Below are positions 42,429-51,938 of a stretch of DNA of 64,000 bases, one piece after another (the first letter of the stretch is position 1; each line of letters starts with the position of its first letter). The stretch is from assembly GCF_900101905.1 (NCBI RefSeq), contig NZ_FNAJ01000021.1:1-64000 (forward strand). The letters run 5' to 3'. Source of the stretch: Myxococcus virescens. Its GTDB lineage: Bacteria; Myxococcota; Myxococcia; Myxococcales; Myxococcaceae. A model generated the notes under the pieces. That model ran no database searches. It had not been told where the DNA came from and saw nothing but the letters and a program-made list of their open reading frames with translations. The translations under genes and the position numbers were made by a program.

Positions 42429-44446
42429 ACGGAACCGTTGGCTACGGCCTCGTGCTCGGAGGGCTCGCGTTCGCGACCTTCGGCGCGCTCGTGGGCCTGG
42501 TGAGCGGCCTGCGTCGAAGTGACGCAGGCTTCCCGTGGGTGCTGCGCGCGGTGTGGGGCTTCGCCGCCTGCATGGTGGGCTCCAACCTGGTGATGGTCCA
42601 CGCGCTCGTCACGCACGACTTCAGCGTGCGCTACGTGGCGCAGGTGGGCAGCCGGGCCACGCCGCTGGTCTACACCATCGTCTCGCTGTGGAGCGCCCTG
42701 GAGGGGTCCATCCTCTTCTGGGGCCTCATCATGGGCGGCTACATCGCCATCTTCGCCTACATCCACCGGCGCGAGCACGCGCGGTACATGCAGCTGGCGC
42801 TGGGCACCATGCTGGCGGTGGGCGTCTTCTTCGCCTTCCTCATCGCGGGCCCGGCCAACCCCTGGGGCGCGGTGTCCCCCGTGCCTGCGGACGGCCCCGG
42901 CCCCAACCCGCTGCTGCAGAACCACATCCTGATGGTCATCCACCCGCCCATGCTCTACCTGGGCTACGTCGGCATGACGGTGCCCTTCGGCGTCGCGGTG
43001 GCGGGCCTGCTGCGAGGCGAGATTGGCGAAGCGTGGATGGCGCCCCTCCGGCGCTGGACGCTGGTGGCGTGGCTCTTCCTGTCCATTGGCATCATCCTGG
43101 GCGCCTGGTGGGCCTATGCCGTGCTGGGCTGGGGCGGCTACTGGGCGTGGGATCCGGTGGAGAACGCGTCCTTCCTGCCCTGGCTGACGGCGACGGCGTT
43201 CATGCACTCCACCATGGTGCAGGAGCGCAAGCGGATGCTGAAGCTGTGGACGCTGAGCCTCGCGCTCGCGTCCTTCGTGCTCACCATCCTGGGCACGTTC
43301 ATGACGCGCTCGGGCATCTTCAACTCGGTGCACTCGTTCACCCAGTCCGACATCGGGCCCACCTTCCTGGTGTTCCTGGGCTTCCTGCTGGTGCTGTGCG
43401 TGGGCCTGCTGGCGGTGCGCGGCCCGCTGCTGGTGCCGGAAGGCCAGCTGGCCTCGCCGCTGTCTCGCGAGGCGAGCATCCTGGTGAACAACCTGGTGTT
43501 CGTCGCCATCACCTTCACGGTGCTGCTGGGCACGCTGTACCCGCTCATCTCCGAGGCGGTCCGCGGCGTGCGCGTGAGCGTGGGCGAGCCGTACTTCAAC
43601 AAGATGGCGGTGCCGGGCGGCATCGCGGTGCTCTTCCTGATGGGCGTGGGCCCGGTGCTTCCCTGGGGCAAGCCGGATCCGGCCACGCTGCGCCGGCAGT
43701 TCATCATCCCCTCCGTGGTGGGGCTGGTGGTGACGGCGGCGTGCTTCGCGGTGGGCCTGCGCGGCGTGTACCCGCTGATGACCTTCGGGCTGGCGGGCTT
43801 CGTCACCGTCATCACCGTGCGGGAGTTGGTGGCACCGGTGCGGGTGCGCATGTCCGAGCGCAAGGAAGGCTTCGTCGCCGCGCTGACCACCAGCGCGCTC
43901 AAGGCCCAGCGCCGCTTCGGCGGCTACGTGGTGCACCTGGGCATCGTGCTCATCATCGTCGCGGTGGCCGCGTCCTCCGCGTACGTGAAGCACACCTCCG
44001 GCACGCTGAAGAAGGGGCAGGTCATCGAGCTGGGCGGCTACCAGATGAAGTACCTGGGCCTGGTCAGCGGCGAGGAGCCCCACCGCACCTACGTGGCGGC
44101 GCGCATTGAAGTGACGTCCCCGGGCGGAAAGGTCTCTGAACTGAAGCCGCGGCTCAACTACTACGAGCGCAGCACGGACCCCATTGGCACCCCCGGTGTC
44201 CGGGAGACGCCGGCCGAGGACCTCTACGTGTCGCTGATGGCCTTCTCCGAGCAGGCCGGCACGGCGAGCATCAACATCTGGGTCTTCCCGCTCGTCGGGT
44301 GGATCTGGTGGAGCATCCCCCTGCTGGTGCTGGGCACCCTCATCGCGCTGTGGCCGCGCCGGAAGACCGCCGTGGCCATGGCGGGCGCGCCGGCCGTGGG
44401 CGCGTCCCCGCTCACGGGTGGTGACGCCGAGCGAGGGGCCGCCTAA
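42425..44446 (+). CDS. ccmF: Cytochrome c haem lyase subunit CcmF
   Basis: A 673-residue membrane protein with many spans. The tryptophan-rich signature is WGGYWAWDPVENASFLPW, and the conserved His-containing segments NHILMVIHPPMLYLGY and THDFSVRYVA are present. CcmF takes haem from CcmE and, with CcmH and CcmI, attaches it to apocytochrome. GTG at 42425 is inside GTGA, overlapping the ccmE stop. The ccmG ATG overlaps its TAA. Confidence 0.95.
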   Translation: MNGTVGYGLVLGGLAFATFGALVGLVSGLRRSDAGFPWVLRAVWGFAACMVGSNLVMVHALVTHDFSVRYVAQVGSRATPLVYTIVSLWSALEGSILFWGLIMGGYIAIFAYIHRREHARYMQLALGTMLAVGVFFAFLIAGPANPWGAVSPVPADGPGPNPLLQNHILMVIHPPMLYLGYVGMTVPFGVAVAGLLRGEIGEAWMAPLRRWTLVAWLFLSIGIILGAWWAYAVLGWGGYWAWDPVENASFLPWLTATAFMHSTMVQERKRMLKLWTLSLALASFVLTILGTFMTRSGIFNSVHSFTQSDIGPTFLVFLGFLLVLCVGLLAVRGPLLVPEGQLASPLSREASILVNNLVFVAITFTVLLGTLYPLISEAVRGVRVSVGEPYFNKMAVPGGIAVLFLMGVGPVLPWGKPDPATLRRQFIIPSVVGLVVTAACFAVGLRGVYPLMTFGLAGFVTVITVRELVAPVRVRMSERKEGFVAALTTSALKAQRRFGGYVVHLGIVLIIVAVAASSAYVKHTSGTLKKGQVIELGGYQMKYLGLVSGEEPHRTYVAARIEVTSPGGKVSELKPRLNYYERSTDPIGTPGVRETPAEDLYVSLMAFSEQAGTASINIWVFPLVGWIWWSIPLLVLGTLIALWPRRKTAVAMAGAPAVGASPLTGGDAERGAA

Positions 44447-44997
44447 TGAAGGGCTGGCGCTACACGCTGGGCTTCGTGGTCCTCTGCGCGGGCCTGCTCT
44501 TCGTGTTGTTCAAGGGCTTCGGGCGCAATCCGCACGAAGTGCCCTTCATGATGAAGGGCAAGCCGGCCCCCGACTTCGCGCTGCGCGCGCTGGACAGCGG
44601 AGAGAAGGTGAGCCTGGCGGACCTGAAGGGCCGGCCGGTGGTCATCAATTTCTGGGCGTCCTGGTGCGGCCCGTGCCGCGTCGAACACCCCGTGCTGGAG
44701 TGGGGCGCGCGGCAGTATGGCTCGCAGGCGGTGTTCCTGGGCGTGGTGTTCCAGGACACCGACGACAACGCGCGCGGCTTCCTCCAGCAGTACGGCGCCA
44801 GCTTCCCGCAGCTGGTGGATCCACGCTCGCGGATGGCGCTGGACTACGGCGTGGCGGGCGTGCCGGAGACGTACTTCATCGACCCCAACGGCATCATCCG
44901 GGGCAAGCATGTGGGCCCTATCGACCCGCAGACGCTGGCCCTGCGCATCCAGGAGCTGTCCACGCCCTCCGCCCCCACCGAGGCGGCGCGGAAGTAG
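44446..44997 (+). CDS. ccmG: Thiol-disulfide oxidoreductase CcmG/DsbE (TlpA-like)
   Basis: A 183-residue membrane-anchored thioredoxin-fold protein. The single N-terminal span is YTLGFVVLCAGLLFVLFKGF. The active site is WASWCGPCRVEHP, and the cis-Pro loop is VAGVPETYFID. CcmG keeps the haem-binding cysteines of apocytochrome c reduced. ATG at 44446 is embedded in TAATG of ccmF. It is the last recognised ccm gene of this block; ccmH and ccmI lie at 61.7-63.2 kb. Confidence 0.9.
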   Translation: MKGWRYTLGFVVLCAGLLFVLFKGFGRNPHEVPFMMKGKPAPDFALRALDSGEKVSLADLKGRPVVINFWASWCGPCRVEHPVLEWGARQYGSQAVFLGVVFQDTDDNARGFLQQYGASFPQLVDPRSRMALDYGVAGVPETYFIDPNGIIRGKHVGPIDPQTLALRIQELSTPSAPTEAARK

Positions 44998-45024
44998 CCC
45001 CTGTCGTCCCAACGAGGTGGCGGT

Positions 45025-46197
45025 ATGCGGTGCCTGGAGTGTGGTGAAGACTCCAATTCCCGGTTGCGGTACTGCGAGAACTGCGGGGCGACCATGCCCG
45101 AGCCGCCCAAGGGAACGAGCGCCCGGGCCGCGCTCCGCCCCTCGCGGCCTCAGCGCGACCTGGCGGAGCCCGCCTATGCGGCGGACATTCTCGAGGAGGC
45201 GGATGAGCACTCGCGGCCCTATGTCGTGGGTGACGCGCCCGAGCTTCCGCCCGAGGACAAGACGGACCCGGGCCAGTCCGCCCCGACCTACGACGGGCCG
45301 AAGTGGCTGGCGCACGTGCCGGCCCACTCGCCCACGGTGCTGGGCGTCATCGTGGTGGGCTGCGCCGTCTTCCTGTCCGCCCTGCTCTCCTCCGCTGGCG
45401 TGGGCCTCCTCGGGACGCTGCTGGCGGTGGTGAGTGGCACGGTGCTGGTCGCACGCGAGCTGCGCGCCGCGGAGCAGTCGCCTGGCTTCACCGAGCGGAT
45501 GCCGGCGGTGCTGATGACGCCGGAGGCCGCCGCCGCCGCCACCGCGGTGATGGGGGCGCTGGCGCTGCGCTCACTCAGCCTGGGCGTGCTACCGCTCCTG
45601 ATGGTGGCGGGCGTGGGGCTGGTGGCCCATGACCAGTACCGCAAGGTCATCGCGGGAGAGGACGGCGTGGGCGTGTACTTCGAGCCCCGGCAGCTCCTGG
45701 CGATGCCCCAGTTGGTGGGCCTGGGTGGCGTGGCGGTGTGCCTGCTGGCGCTGTTCGCGCCGTGGGGCACGGCGAAGCTGGACCTGGGCCTGCCGGACAA
45801 CGCACCGGTGCCCCAGGGCCCGCCCGAGCTGCGCGTCATCGCCACGCAGCGGCCCACCGACGACATGCTCTACAGCTACGGTGGCGGCGTCACCCACCTG
45901 CGGGGCTGGGATTTGCCGGCGTCGGTAGTGGTGGAGCTGGCGCTGCTGGCCGTGCTCGCCCTGCTGGCGCTGCGGCCGGAGGTGGAGCGCCCGTCCTGGA
46001 CGCGCTACCTGCCCGCGGGCGCGGTGGCCCTGTCGCTCGCGTTCGCGGGGCTCAACATGCGCCTGCTCCCCGGGCCCTTCGTCTTCGTCTTCGGCCTGGG
46101 TGCGGTGGGCTTCCTCGCGGTGCAGCACCTGCGCGCGGCTCGCGCCGCCGAGCTGCCCCTGCGGCAGTACGAAGAAGCCGTCGAAGAGGAAGGCTGA
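45025..46197 (+). CDS. Zinc-ribbon multi-spanning membrane protein
   Basis: A 390-residue protein that begins with a zinc ribbon, MRCLECGEDSNSRLRYCENC, then a charged linker of about 70 residues and several membrane segments (for example VLGVIVVGCAVFLSALL and LVGLGGVAVCLLALF). No enzyme motif is visible. It starts 27 bases after ccmG with GAGGTGG upstream, so it may be cotranscribed with the ccm genes, though no role in haem handling is implied by sequence. The downstream gene converges with a six-base gap. Confidence 0.75.
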   Translation: MRCLECGEDSNSRLRYCENCGATMPEPPKGTSARAALRPSRPQRDLAEPAYAADILEEADEHSRPYVVGDAPELPPEDKTDPGQSAPTYDGPKWLAHVPAHSPTVLGVIVVGCAVFLSALLSSAGVGLLGTLLAVVSGTVLVARELRAAEQSPGFTERMPAVLMTPEAAAAATAVMGALALRSLSLGVLPLLMVAGVGLVAHDQYRKVIAGEDGVGVYFEPRQLLAMPQLVGLGGVAVCLLALFAPWGTAKLDLGLPDNAPVPQGPPELRVIATQRPTDDMLYSYGGGVTHLRGWDLPASVVVELALLAVLALLALRPEVERPSWTRYLPAGAVALSLAFAGLNMRLLPGPFVFVFGLGAVGFLAVQHLRAARAAELPLRQYEEAVEEEG

Positions 46198-46203
46198 GCC
46201 GGG

Positions 46204-47097
46204 TCAGCCCGCGAAGGGCACCGGCGCTACGCCGCGGACATCTGGTGTCAGCTCGAAGAGCCCACCGGCCAGCGGCTGGGCCTCGAGCTCCTCCGCGCTG
46301 AGCCCCTCCCGCCCGGTGGTGACGAACAGCCGGTCCAACGCGGCCCCCGCGAAGGCGACACTGGTCGTCTTCGCCACGGGCAGCCGGTACTCGGCCAGCC
46401 ACGCGCCGTCCGGAGAGAAGCGGCGCACGCAGCCCCCTCCGTAGAAGGCAATCCACAATCCGCCCTCCGCGTCGGCCGTCATTCCGTCGGGGAAGCCGTG
46501 CGCCTCCTCGAAGCGGAGGAACTCCCGGCGACCAGAGGCCGCGCCGTCCGGGCTCAGGTCGAAGGCGTAGGTGACGCGCCGGGGCGAGTCGTTCACATAG
46601 AGGGTCCGCCCATCGGGGCTGAAGGCGGGGCCGTTCGTCACGGTGTAGCCCCCATCGATTCGGGCGAGGTGCCCCTGCGCGTCGAACCGATAGAGGCCGC
46701 CGGTGGGCGCCTCCTCGTGGTCATCCATGGTGCCCACCCAGAAGCGGCCTTGCGGGTCCACCTTCCCGTCATTGCAGCGGTTGTGGGGGTGCTCAGGCTC
46801 CGGGTCCAGCAGCCGCTCCAGGCGCGCGCTCCGGGGCTCGTAGAAGGCCAGGCCCCGCTCCGTCCCCGCGATGAAGCCTCCACTCCGCCGGGGCGCGAGC
46901 GAGGCGATACGCAATGGGGTGTCCCAGCTCGCCTGGGCACCGCTCTGGAGGTCCAGCCGGTGCACCTTGCGGCCCGGGATGTCGAGCCAGTAGAGCGCGC
47001 CCTCGGTGGCCATCCAGAAGGGGCCCTCGCCGAGCACGGCTCGTGCGGGCCAGATGCACCTGGCTTCGTCGTGCCTGACAACGTCCGTGGTGCGCAT
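46204..47097 (-). CDS. SMP-30/gluconolactonase family enzyme
   Basis: A 297-residue six-bladed beta-propeller. Metal ligands of the family are all visible: Glu in VLGEGPFW, Asn in RCNDGKVD, Asn in VTNGPAFSPD and Asp in FPDGMTADAEGG. Members hydrolyse aldonolactones such as gluconolactone or L-arabinolactone. ATG at 47097 is chosen because GGAGGAG lies seven bases upstream. It stands alone between the ccm block and the accessory genes and may be the left edge of the accessory block. Confidence 0.88.
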   Translation of the reverse strand: MRTTDVVRHDEARCIWPARAVLGEGPFWMATEGALYWLDIPGRKVHRLDLQSGAQASWDTPLRIASLAPRRSGGFIAGTERGLAFYEPRSARLERLLDPEPEHPHNRCNDGKVDPQGRFWVGTMDDHEEAPTGGLYRFDAQGHLARIDGGYTVTNGPAFSPDGRTLYVNDSPRRVTYAFDLSPDGAASGRREFLRFEEAHGFPDGMTADAEGGLWIAFYGGGCVRRFSPDGAWLAEYRLPVAKTTSVAFAGAALDRLFVTTGREGLSAEELEAQPLAGGLFELTPDVRGVAPVPFAG

Positions 47098-47399
47098 GCG
47101 TGGCTCCTCCAAGAAAGCGAGACTCAACGTCCGTGGCCAAAATAGACACGCCGCACGCGCTGGGCATGCACGCGGCGGCGGACATGGCCTCGTCACACAG
47201 CGATCACTCCGGCTCGCCCGGCTGGCCATGCATGCGTCCTCTGACTGACCCACCAGGTTGAGGTCCGTTAACCCGACGCACAGAACAGGGTTATCCCAGA
47301 ACTTCCGGTGATAGAGGGCGCTCCGGGTTCCCGTACCTTGGGCAGGCCTTCAACGATGCACAGACACCATCGCGAATCCAGGCACGGGGGGAGCGCGGC
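47098..47399. other. 302-base intergenic region
   Basis: This gap separates the divergent SMP-30 and peptidoglycan-binding genes and must hold both promoters. I see no convincing -35/-10 or -24/-12 pair, no RNA gene and no hairpin terminator. It is where the gene content changes from ccm to the secreted-protein cassette. Confidence 0.5.
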
Positions 47400-47993
47400 A
47401 TGGTCAGTCCGAGGACGGCACCAATCCGGACAGGAAACACCAGTACCTTCATCTTGAAGCAGCGACGGCTGCACCTGGTCCTGTTGGATCCACAGGAAGT
47501 GCCCTACGCGGATACGGAGTATGTACTCACGGTCGGCCGCACCGAGCACTGCGGCAGGACGGCGGCGGATGGCTCGCTGAGCCACGAAGTCCCGGGCCTC
47601 GCCGCGGGTGAGTTGCTGGTGAAGCTGTCCAAGCCGCCAGCGCCGCCGCCCCGCCGGAGCGCGCCTCACGCCACCGCCAAGGGCACGCCACCGCCCTACC
47701 CACCCGCCGTCACCGATGAGGACTTTCCGGACGCCACGCCTGCCGCCGCGTCCGAGCCGGTGACGCTCCGCTGGGCGCTGCAACTCCAGTCGCTCCCGGG
47801 ATTCGAGTCCGACGCCCTCCGGGCCGCGCAGGAGCGGTTGCACAACCTGGGTTACGCCATTGAAGGCGAGCGCGGGTCGCCCGGAGCCTCGACGAAGTCC
47901 GCCGTGCGAGCGTTCCAGCGCCGCCATGGCCTGCCGGAAACGGGACAGCTCGCGGACATCTCCCGCGAGCTCATCCGCCTGCACGACGCCTGA
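47400..47993 (+). CDS. Peptidoglycan-binding protein, possible effector adaptor
   Basis: A 197-residue protein without a signal peptide. The first 85 residues (TFILKQRRLHLVLLDPQEVP and EYVLTVGRTEHCGR) look like an Ig-like or carboxypeptidase-regulatory domain. A Pro-rich linker follows, and the C-terminus is a PG_binding_1 domain: LRAAQERLHNLGY, then SAVRAFQRRHGLPETGQL. Proteins of this build often travel with type VI secretion effectors in proteobacteria. GGGGGGAG precedes the ATG. The metalloprotease gene begins 12 bases after its stop. Confidence 0.65.
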   Translation: MVSPRTAPIRTGNTSTFILKQRRLHLVLLDPQEVPYADTEYVLTVGRTEHCGRTAADGSLSHEVPGLAAGELLVKLSKPPAPPPRRSAPHATAKGTPPPYPPAVTDEDFPDATPAAASEPVTLRWALQLQSLPGFESDALRAAQERLHNLGYAIEGERGSPGASTKSAVRAFQRRHGLPETGQLADISRELIRLHDA

Positions 47994-48004
47994 GGCCTCC
48001 ACCC

Positions 48005-50107
48005 ATGGCACGCATCTCACTGACGGCCAGTGTCGCCCTCGCTGCGCCCGGAGGACGCAACCGCAACCGCCTCCGTCCCGCCAGCCATGGCGTCGCGGAC
48101 TTCCGGCTCCGCAGCCCTGGAGGCCCCCAATCCCGCTGCCACCGCCCCGCGCCCTTCCCCGCGCTGACAGGGGGTGATGATGGCTTCCACTTCGCGCCCG
48201 AAGTCGAGCCAGTGGAGTTGACGTGGCGCCTGCTCAACACAGGCGGGCTGGTGCGCGCCGGAAAGCTGGAGCTCTTCACGCGCTATCGCAAGGCTCCACT
48301 GTGGTCGCGCGAGCTGAGCCGCGAGGAGCTCCTCCAAGGCGAGCACCGGTGGGCATGGGATGGCCGCGTGCCCAAGTCGGAGACCTTCCCGGATGGCGTC
48401 GTCACGGTGGAGCACTCGCCGTACAAGCTGAAGCTGACGCTCCAAGGCAGTGGACTGGCGCAGGCGCCCGTGGCGTGGACGTTCTTCCACGTCCTGGTGG
48501 CGGGCGTTGACCTGGAGTTGGGTGAGCCCCGGGTGCTCTCGCGACCACGCGACCGTGAGCTGACCCAGTCCTTGAAGCGGCTCCCAGCCCCCGGCGAGAA
48601 GGCCGAAATCCGGCTGGTCGGGAACGTCTTCAAGACCAAGCCGTCGGAGATGTCCGATGACACGGACCACCAACTGCACCGCAAGCACTGGGGTAGCGGA
48701 CCGGAGCTTCCGCTGTTCGCCCGAGCCTGGCTGAAGGACTCGCGCGGCAACCGGGTAGATGCGCCGAAGGCCCTGGGCCGCGTGCGCTTCCTCTGGGACT
48801 GGGAGGACGAGACAGAGGCCATCGAACACCATGCCCCCACGGCCCGGGCCTTCCTCAAACACGCGCTGGACCGTCACTGTTCGACGTCACAACCCAAGGG
48901 CGACAACGCGCACCGGGACGTGGGCGGCAAGCGCGGTGCGCCGTCGTTGGCGGTGTTTCCCAGACAGGCCGGCTACGCGCCGCAGGCCGAGCCCCGTGAC
49001 GGCGCCTTCCCCTTCCGCGTCACGCCCTGCAACAAGCGCGGTTGGGCGGCCTACAGCCAGGCCTGGACCACAGGGGCTTTCGCGGGACGCACGGGCGTGG
49101 TGTTCCAGCCCTCCAGCATCGCGGGAGACGCATGGCGAGTCACCGTGCAGCTTGCCTATGACCGCCGCAGGGATGGCGGCGTGGTGCTGGATGTGGACGA
49201 TGATGGACCGCTGCCCGCCGCCGTGCGCGCCGCCACCGGCATCTTCGAATCCTGGCGCGAGGTCCACATCTCCCGCCTCTTGTGCAAGGACACGGGCGCC
49301 TCCGGGTTCTCGCTCTCCACCGTGCAGGGCCATTTCAAACAGGCCTTTCTGAGCCTGGAGGACCGCACGGGTGGCGTCTCGGGATGGTGCGCTCGGGAAT
49401 ACAACGCGTGCATCGCCGCGGCCGTGGCGGAGTCCCGGCACTGGGAGCTCCGAGCGGCCATCGACCCTGCGGTGGACCAGTTCGCCGCAGGCGGCCACGC
49501 GCTCACCTTCCGCACCCACGCGGAGTTCCTGGCCGAGGTGAAGCGCGTGAAGCACTGCGGCGACGCGGACCTCGCCCGGTGGCTGGCGCCCACGCGAGAG
49601 CGCAGGCTGCCCCTGCTGGAGGCTCGCGAGTACCACCGGCAGTGCAAGGACTGGGCAAAGGCGCTGCTCACCCGGGCGCTGGACTCGGCGCTGGGAACGG
49701 CTGCGGGCATCGCGCTCTTCCAGTTCTCCGGGCTCTACAACCTGGAGACGACGGTCGGCGGCATTCGCGTGAACGGTTTCGCGTCGGAGTTCCCCTCGCG
49801 CAAGCGGGACCGCTGCGCCGTCATCCAGTGCGCCGCGCCAGGCAACTACCGAAACAGCTTCAACTCGCTGGAACAAACGCTGGCGCATGAAATCGGGCAC
49901 CAGCTCTTCCTGCCGCATGCCCCCTTCCCCGCGCACCGCGAGATTGGCGGCGCCCAGGCGAACCGCCACGACGTCGACGGGAAGGACTGCCTGATGGGCT
50001 ACGACTTCACGACGGAGCGGCGCTTCTGTGGGCTCTGTCTCCTGCGCCTGCGGGGATGGAACACCCACGCCCTGGACCGCGACGGTGCCCGGAACGCGCG
50101 GCCATGA
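48005..50107 (+). CDS. Putative zinc metalloprotease, candidate secreted effector
   Basis: A 700-residue protein with no signal peptide or membrane span. Residues about 60-160 contain an Ig-like segment, WRLLNTGGLVRAGKLELFTR and GEHRWAWDGR, similar to domains found beside peptidoglycan-binding proteins. The C-terminal part has HEIGHQLFLPH (His628, Glu629, His632, His638), a metzincin-spaced zinc site HExxHxxxxxH with Phe where metzincins usually have Gly; a Met-turn-like CLMGYDF follows about 30 residues later. Its stop overlaps the next gene (ATGA). Together with its neighbours it looks like an effector cassette, but the function is inferred. Confidence 0.6.
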   Translation: MARISLTASVALAAPGGRNRNRLRPASHGVADFRLRSPGGPQSRCHRPAPFPALTGGDDGFHFAPEVEPVELTWRLLNTGGLVRAGKLELFTRYRKAPLWSRELSREELLQGEHRWAWDGRVPKSETFPDGVVTVEHSPYKLKLTLQGSGLAQAPVAWTFFHVLVAGVDLELGEPRVLSRPRDRELTQSLKRLPAPGEKAEIRLVGNVFKTKPSEMSDDTDHQLHRKHWGSGPELPLFARAWLKDSRGNRVDAPKALGRVRFLWDWEDETEAIEHHAPTARAFLKHALDRHCSTSQPKGDNAHRDVGGKRGAPSLAVFPRQAGYAPQAEPRDGAFPFRVTPCNKRGWAAYSQAWTTGAFAGRTGVVFQPSSIAGDAWRVTVQLAYDRRRDGGVVLDVDDDGPLPAAVRAATGIFESWREVHISRLLCKDTGASGFSLSTVQGHFKQAFLSLEDRTGGVSGWCAREYNACIAAAVAESRHWELRAAIDPAVDQFAAGGHALTFRTHAEFLAEVKRVKHCGDADLARWLAPTRERRLPLLEAREYHRQCKDWAKALLTRALDSALGTAAGIALFQFSGLYNLETTVGGIRVNGFASEFPSRKRDRCAVIQCAAPGNYRNSFNSLEQTLAHEIGHQLFLPHAPFPAHREIGGAQANRHDVDGKDCLMGYDFTTERRFCGLCLLRLRGWNTHALDRDGARNARP

Positions 50108-51699
50108 GCGCCTCCGTCCTCTCCGGGCCGTGGCTGCTCGTGCTGACCCTGTCGGCGGCGAACCCCGTCCCGACGCCGTCCCAGGTCAAGACGGCACCGT
50201 CCCCACCCTCTGGAGGTGCGCCCATGCGCATCCAACTCAGATTGTCCAAGGCGCAGCTCGTCACTTCAGAAGACATGGACGTGCGCATCGCCCTGTCCAA
50301 TGAGAGCGCCACACCCCTGGAGTTTCCAGACCCCTTCCGGCACTCGGACCAATCCCTGACGTACACCGTCACGGGCCCCGAGTACCCGAAGGGCCATGCC
50401 GTCAATCACTACACAGTCATCGAGCGTGAGGGCACGCAGCCGCTCGGTGGCGTCGTCGCGCCCCAGGTCCGGCTGGGCTCGGGACGCGTGCTCGAGTCCG
50501 TCGTGCCGCTCCAGGAATGGGCGCCCATCCGCCAGCCCGGCCGTTACCGGCTGACCGCGAGACTTCAGGCCGCGGGTATCGACACGGTGTCCGCGCCGGT
50601 CGAATTCGACGTCGTGACAGGACGGCCAGACTCCGCGTCGGCGGGTGTGATGATTGGAGGCGGGCCGTACTCCGGGGTTGGCACCGTGTGGCTCCAGCAC
50701 CTGGAGGGGCAGACCCTGCTGATGCAGGCCGTCTTCGTGGACGAGACGGACGAGGCCGGACGCGGCGTCTCCCGGCGGACCTCGAAGGTCCTGGGAGCGG
50801 TGGCGCCAGATGCGTCCGACGCGCTGGCGCCGTGGACGAACGATGCGCCGGGCGGTGAGGCCGTGAGCTGGGTCCTGTGGCGCCAGGGCGCGTCGATTCT
50901 CGCCCTGGCTCCGCCCGCGACGCTCACAGCGCCCTTCCGCTTCGACCTGGAGGCCCCGCCAGAGAGGCTCATCCGTCCGCCCTTGGAGACACACGCTGGA
51001 GAACTCTTCGTCCCCATCGTGGAGGCTGGGGGAAGAGGGCTCCGACTCCTGCGATTTCAGTCGAGCATGGATGCCCCCAAAGTCACCCCCGGAAAGGAAG
51101 TGGGGCGCGTGAGACTCCCATCCGTGCCCCTGAGCGCTCGCGCCACGCTGCAGCCCGGGTCCGTGGGAAATGGCATCAGCATCGTGCTCGTGAGCGAGGC
51201 CGCAGGAGGGCTGGAAGTCCAGCACGTACGAGCCACAAGCGCTGGCCGCCTGAGCCGAGTGGCGAGCACGCTCCTCCGAGGGCTGAGCGCGCTTCCTGAG
51301 TCCGAGCCGGGCGTCTGGACTGATGATTCGGGCCACGTCCATGCGGCCCTGGTGGCGGCGTCACTGAAGAACCCTCGACAGCCCATGCTGGCGGAAGTCC
51401 GCTTCCGTTCCGACGGAAGGCTCGTAGCGCCCCCAAGCATGACGCCGCTGCCCGAGCTCCCCACGAGTGCACGCGCCGCGGTGGCGCGACACTGCCATCT
51501 CCCCCACTCCGACAGAGCAGGCGAAGTGCGCTGGGCCATTCTCCTGGAAGACGGGAGGTTGATGCATTCAGGGCAACGAGGTCCCCCCTCGTCACCGAAG
51601 CAGCCTGTGGCGAGCCCACTGGAGTTGATCGAAATGCTCCAGGGCACGTTCATCCTCACCACGGACCCCATTCGGGGCCCTGAGTTTGAATGGCTTTAG
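50104..51699 (+). CDS. Secreted or periplasmic protein, candidate partner or inhibitor of the metalloprotease
   Basis: A 531-residue protein with a probable signal peptide (GPWLLVLTLSAANPVP). Residues about 40-160 (IQLRLSKAQLVTSEDMDVRI, SNESATPLEFPDPFRH) resemble an Ig-like or BsuPI-type inhibitor domain. The rest is beta-rich with repeated hydrophobic strands and could be a beta-propeller. No catalytic motif is seen. Four-base overlap with the metalloprotease gene means translational coupling, as in toxin and immunity pairs. An immunity role in the periplasm is a guess from position. Confidence 0.5.
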   Translation: MSASVLSGPWLLVLTLSAANPVPTPSQVKTAPSPPSGGAPMRIQLRLSKAQLVTSEDMDVRIALSNESATPLEFPDPFRHSDQSLTYTVTGPEYPKGHAVNHYTVIEREGTQPLGGVVAPQVRLGSGRVLESVVPLQEWAPIRQPGRYRLTARLQAAGIDTVSAPVEFDVVTGRPDSASAGVMIGGGPYSGVGTVWLQHLEGQTLLMQAVFVDETDEAGRGVSRRTSKVLGAVAPDASDALAPWTNDAPGGEAVSWVLWRQGASILALAPPATLTAPFRFDLEAPPERLIRPPLETHAGELFVPIVEAGGRGLRLLRFQSSMDAPKVTPGKEVGRVRLPSVPLSARATLQPGSVGNGISIVLVSEAAGGLEVQHVRATSAGRLSRVASTLLRGLSALPESEPGVWTDDSGHVHAALVAASLKNPRQPMLAEVRFRSDGRLVAPPSMTPLPELPTSARAAVARHCHLPHSDRAGEVRWAILLEDGRLMHSGQRGPPSSPKQPVASPLELIEMLQGTFILTTDPIRGPEFEWL

Positions 51700-51755
51700 G
51701 GCGCGGGGGGCGATTCCTGCACCTGCCCGAAGAGGCAGCCACGATTGTCTGTCCT

Positions 51756-51777
51756 GACGTTCCTCACGTGAAACGTC
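51756..51777. promoter_or_regulatory. Inverted repeat upstream of the sensor operon
   Basis: GACGTT (51756-51761) and AACGTC (51772-51777) form an inverted repeat around a central CACGTG palindrome. It lies about 160 bases upstream of the sensor gene start in a 239-base gap and could be an operator. No matching copy was found elsewhere in the window. Confidence 0.25.
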
Positions 51778-51938
51778 TACTGTGAGCGTTTGCCTCAACG
51801 GCGCGCATCCACCGGTGAGTTCCTCCGGTACTTTTGGAATGGAAGCGACGGGGACTGTCCACACGCTCAAAGCATCTGACGCGACGAGCCCCGCCTCGAC
51901 GTCACGCAACGGCGGCACCCGGGAAGGAGTCACGTGCC

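Noticed and set aside
42380..44083. A 567-codon minus-strand frame opposite ccmF
   Set aside because: Antisense shadow of ccmF; the translation is His/Arg/Gln-rich and lacks any recognisable domain.
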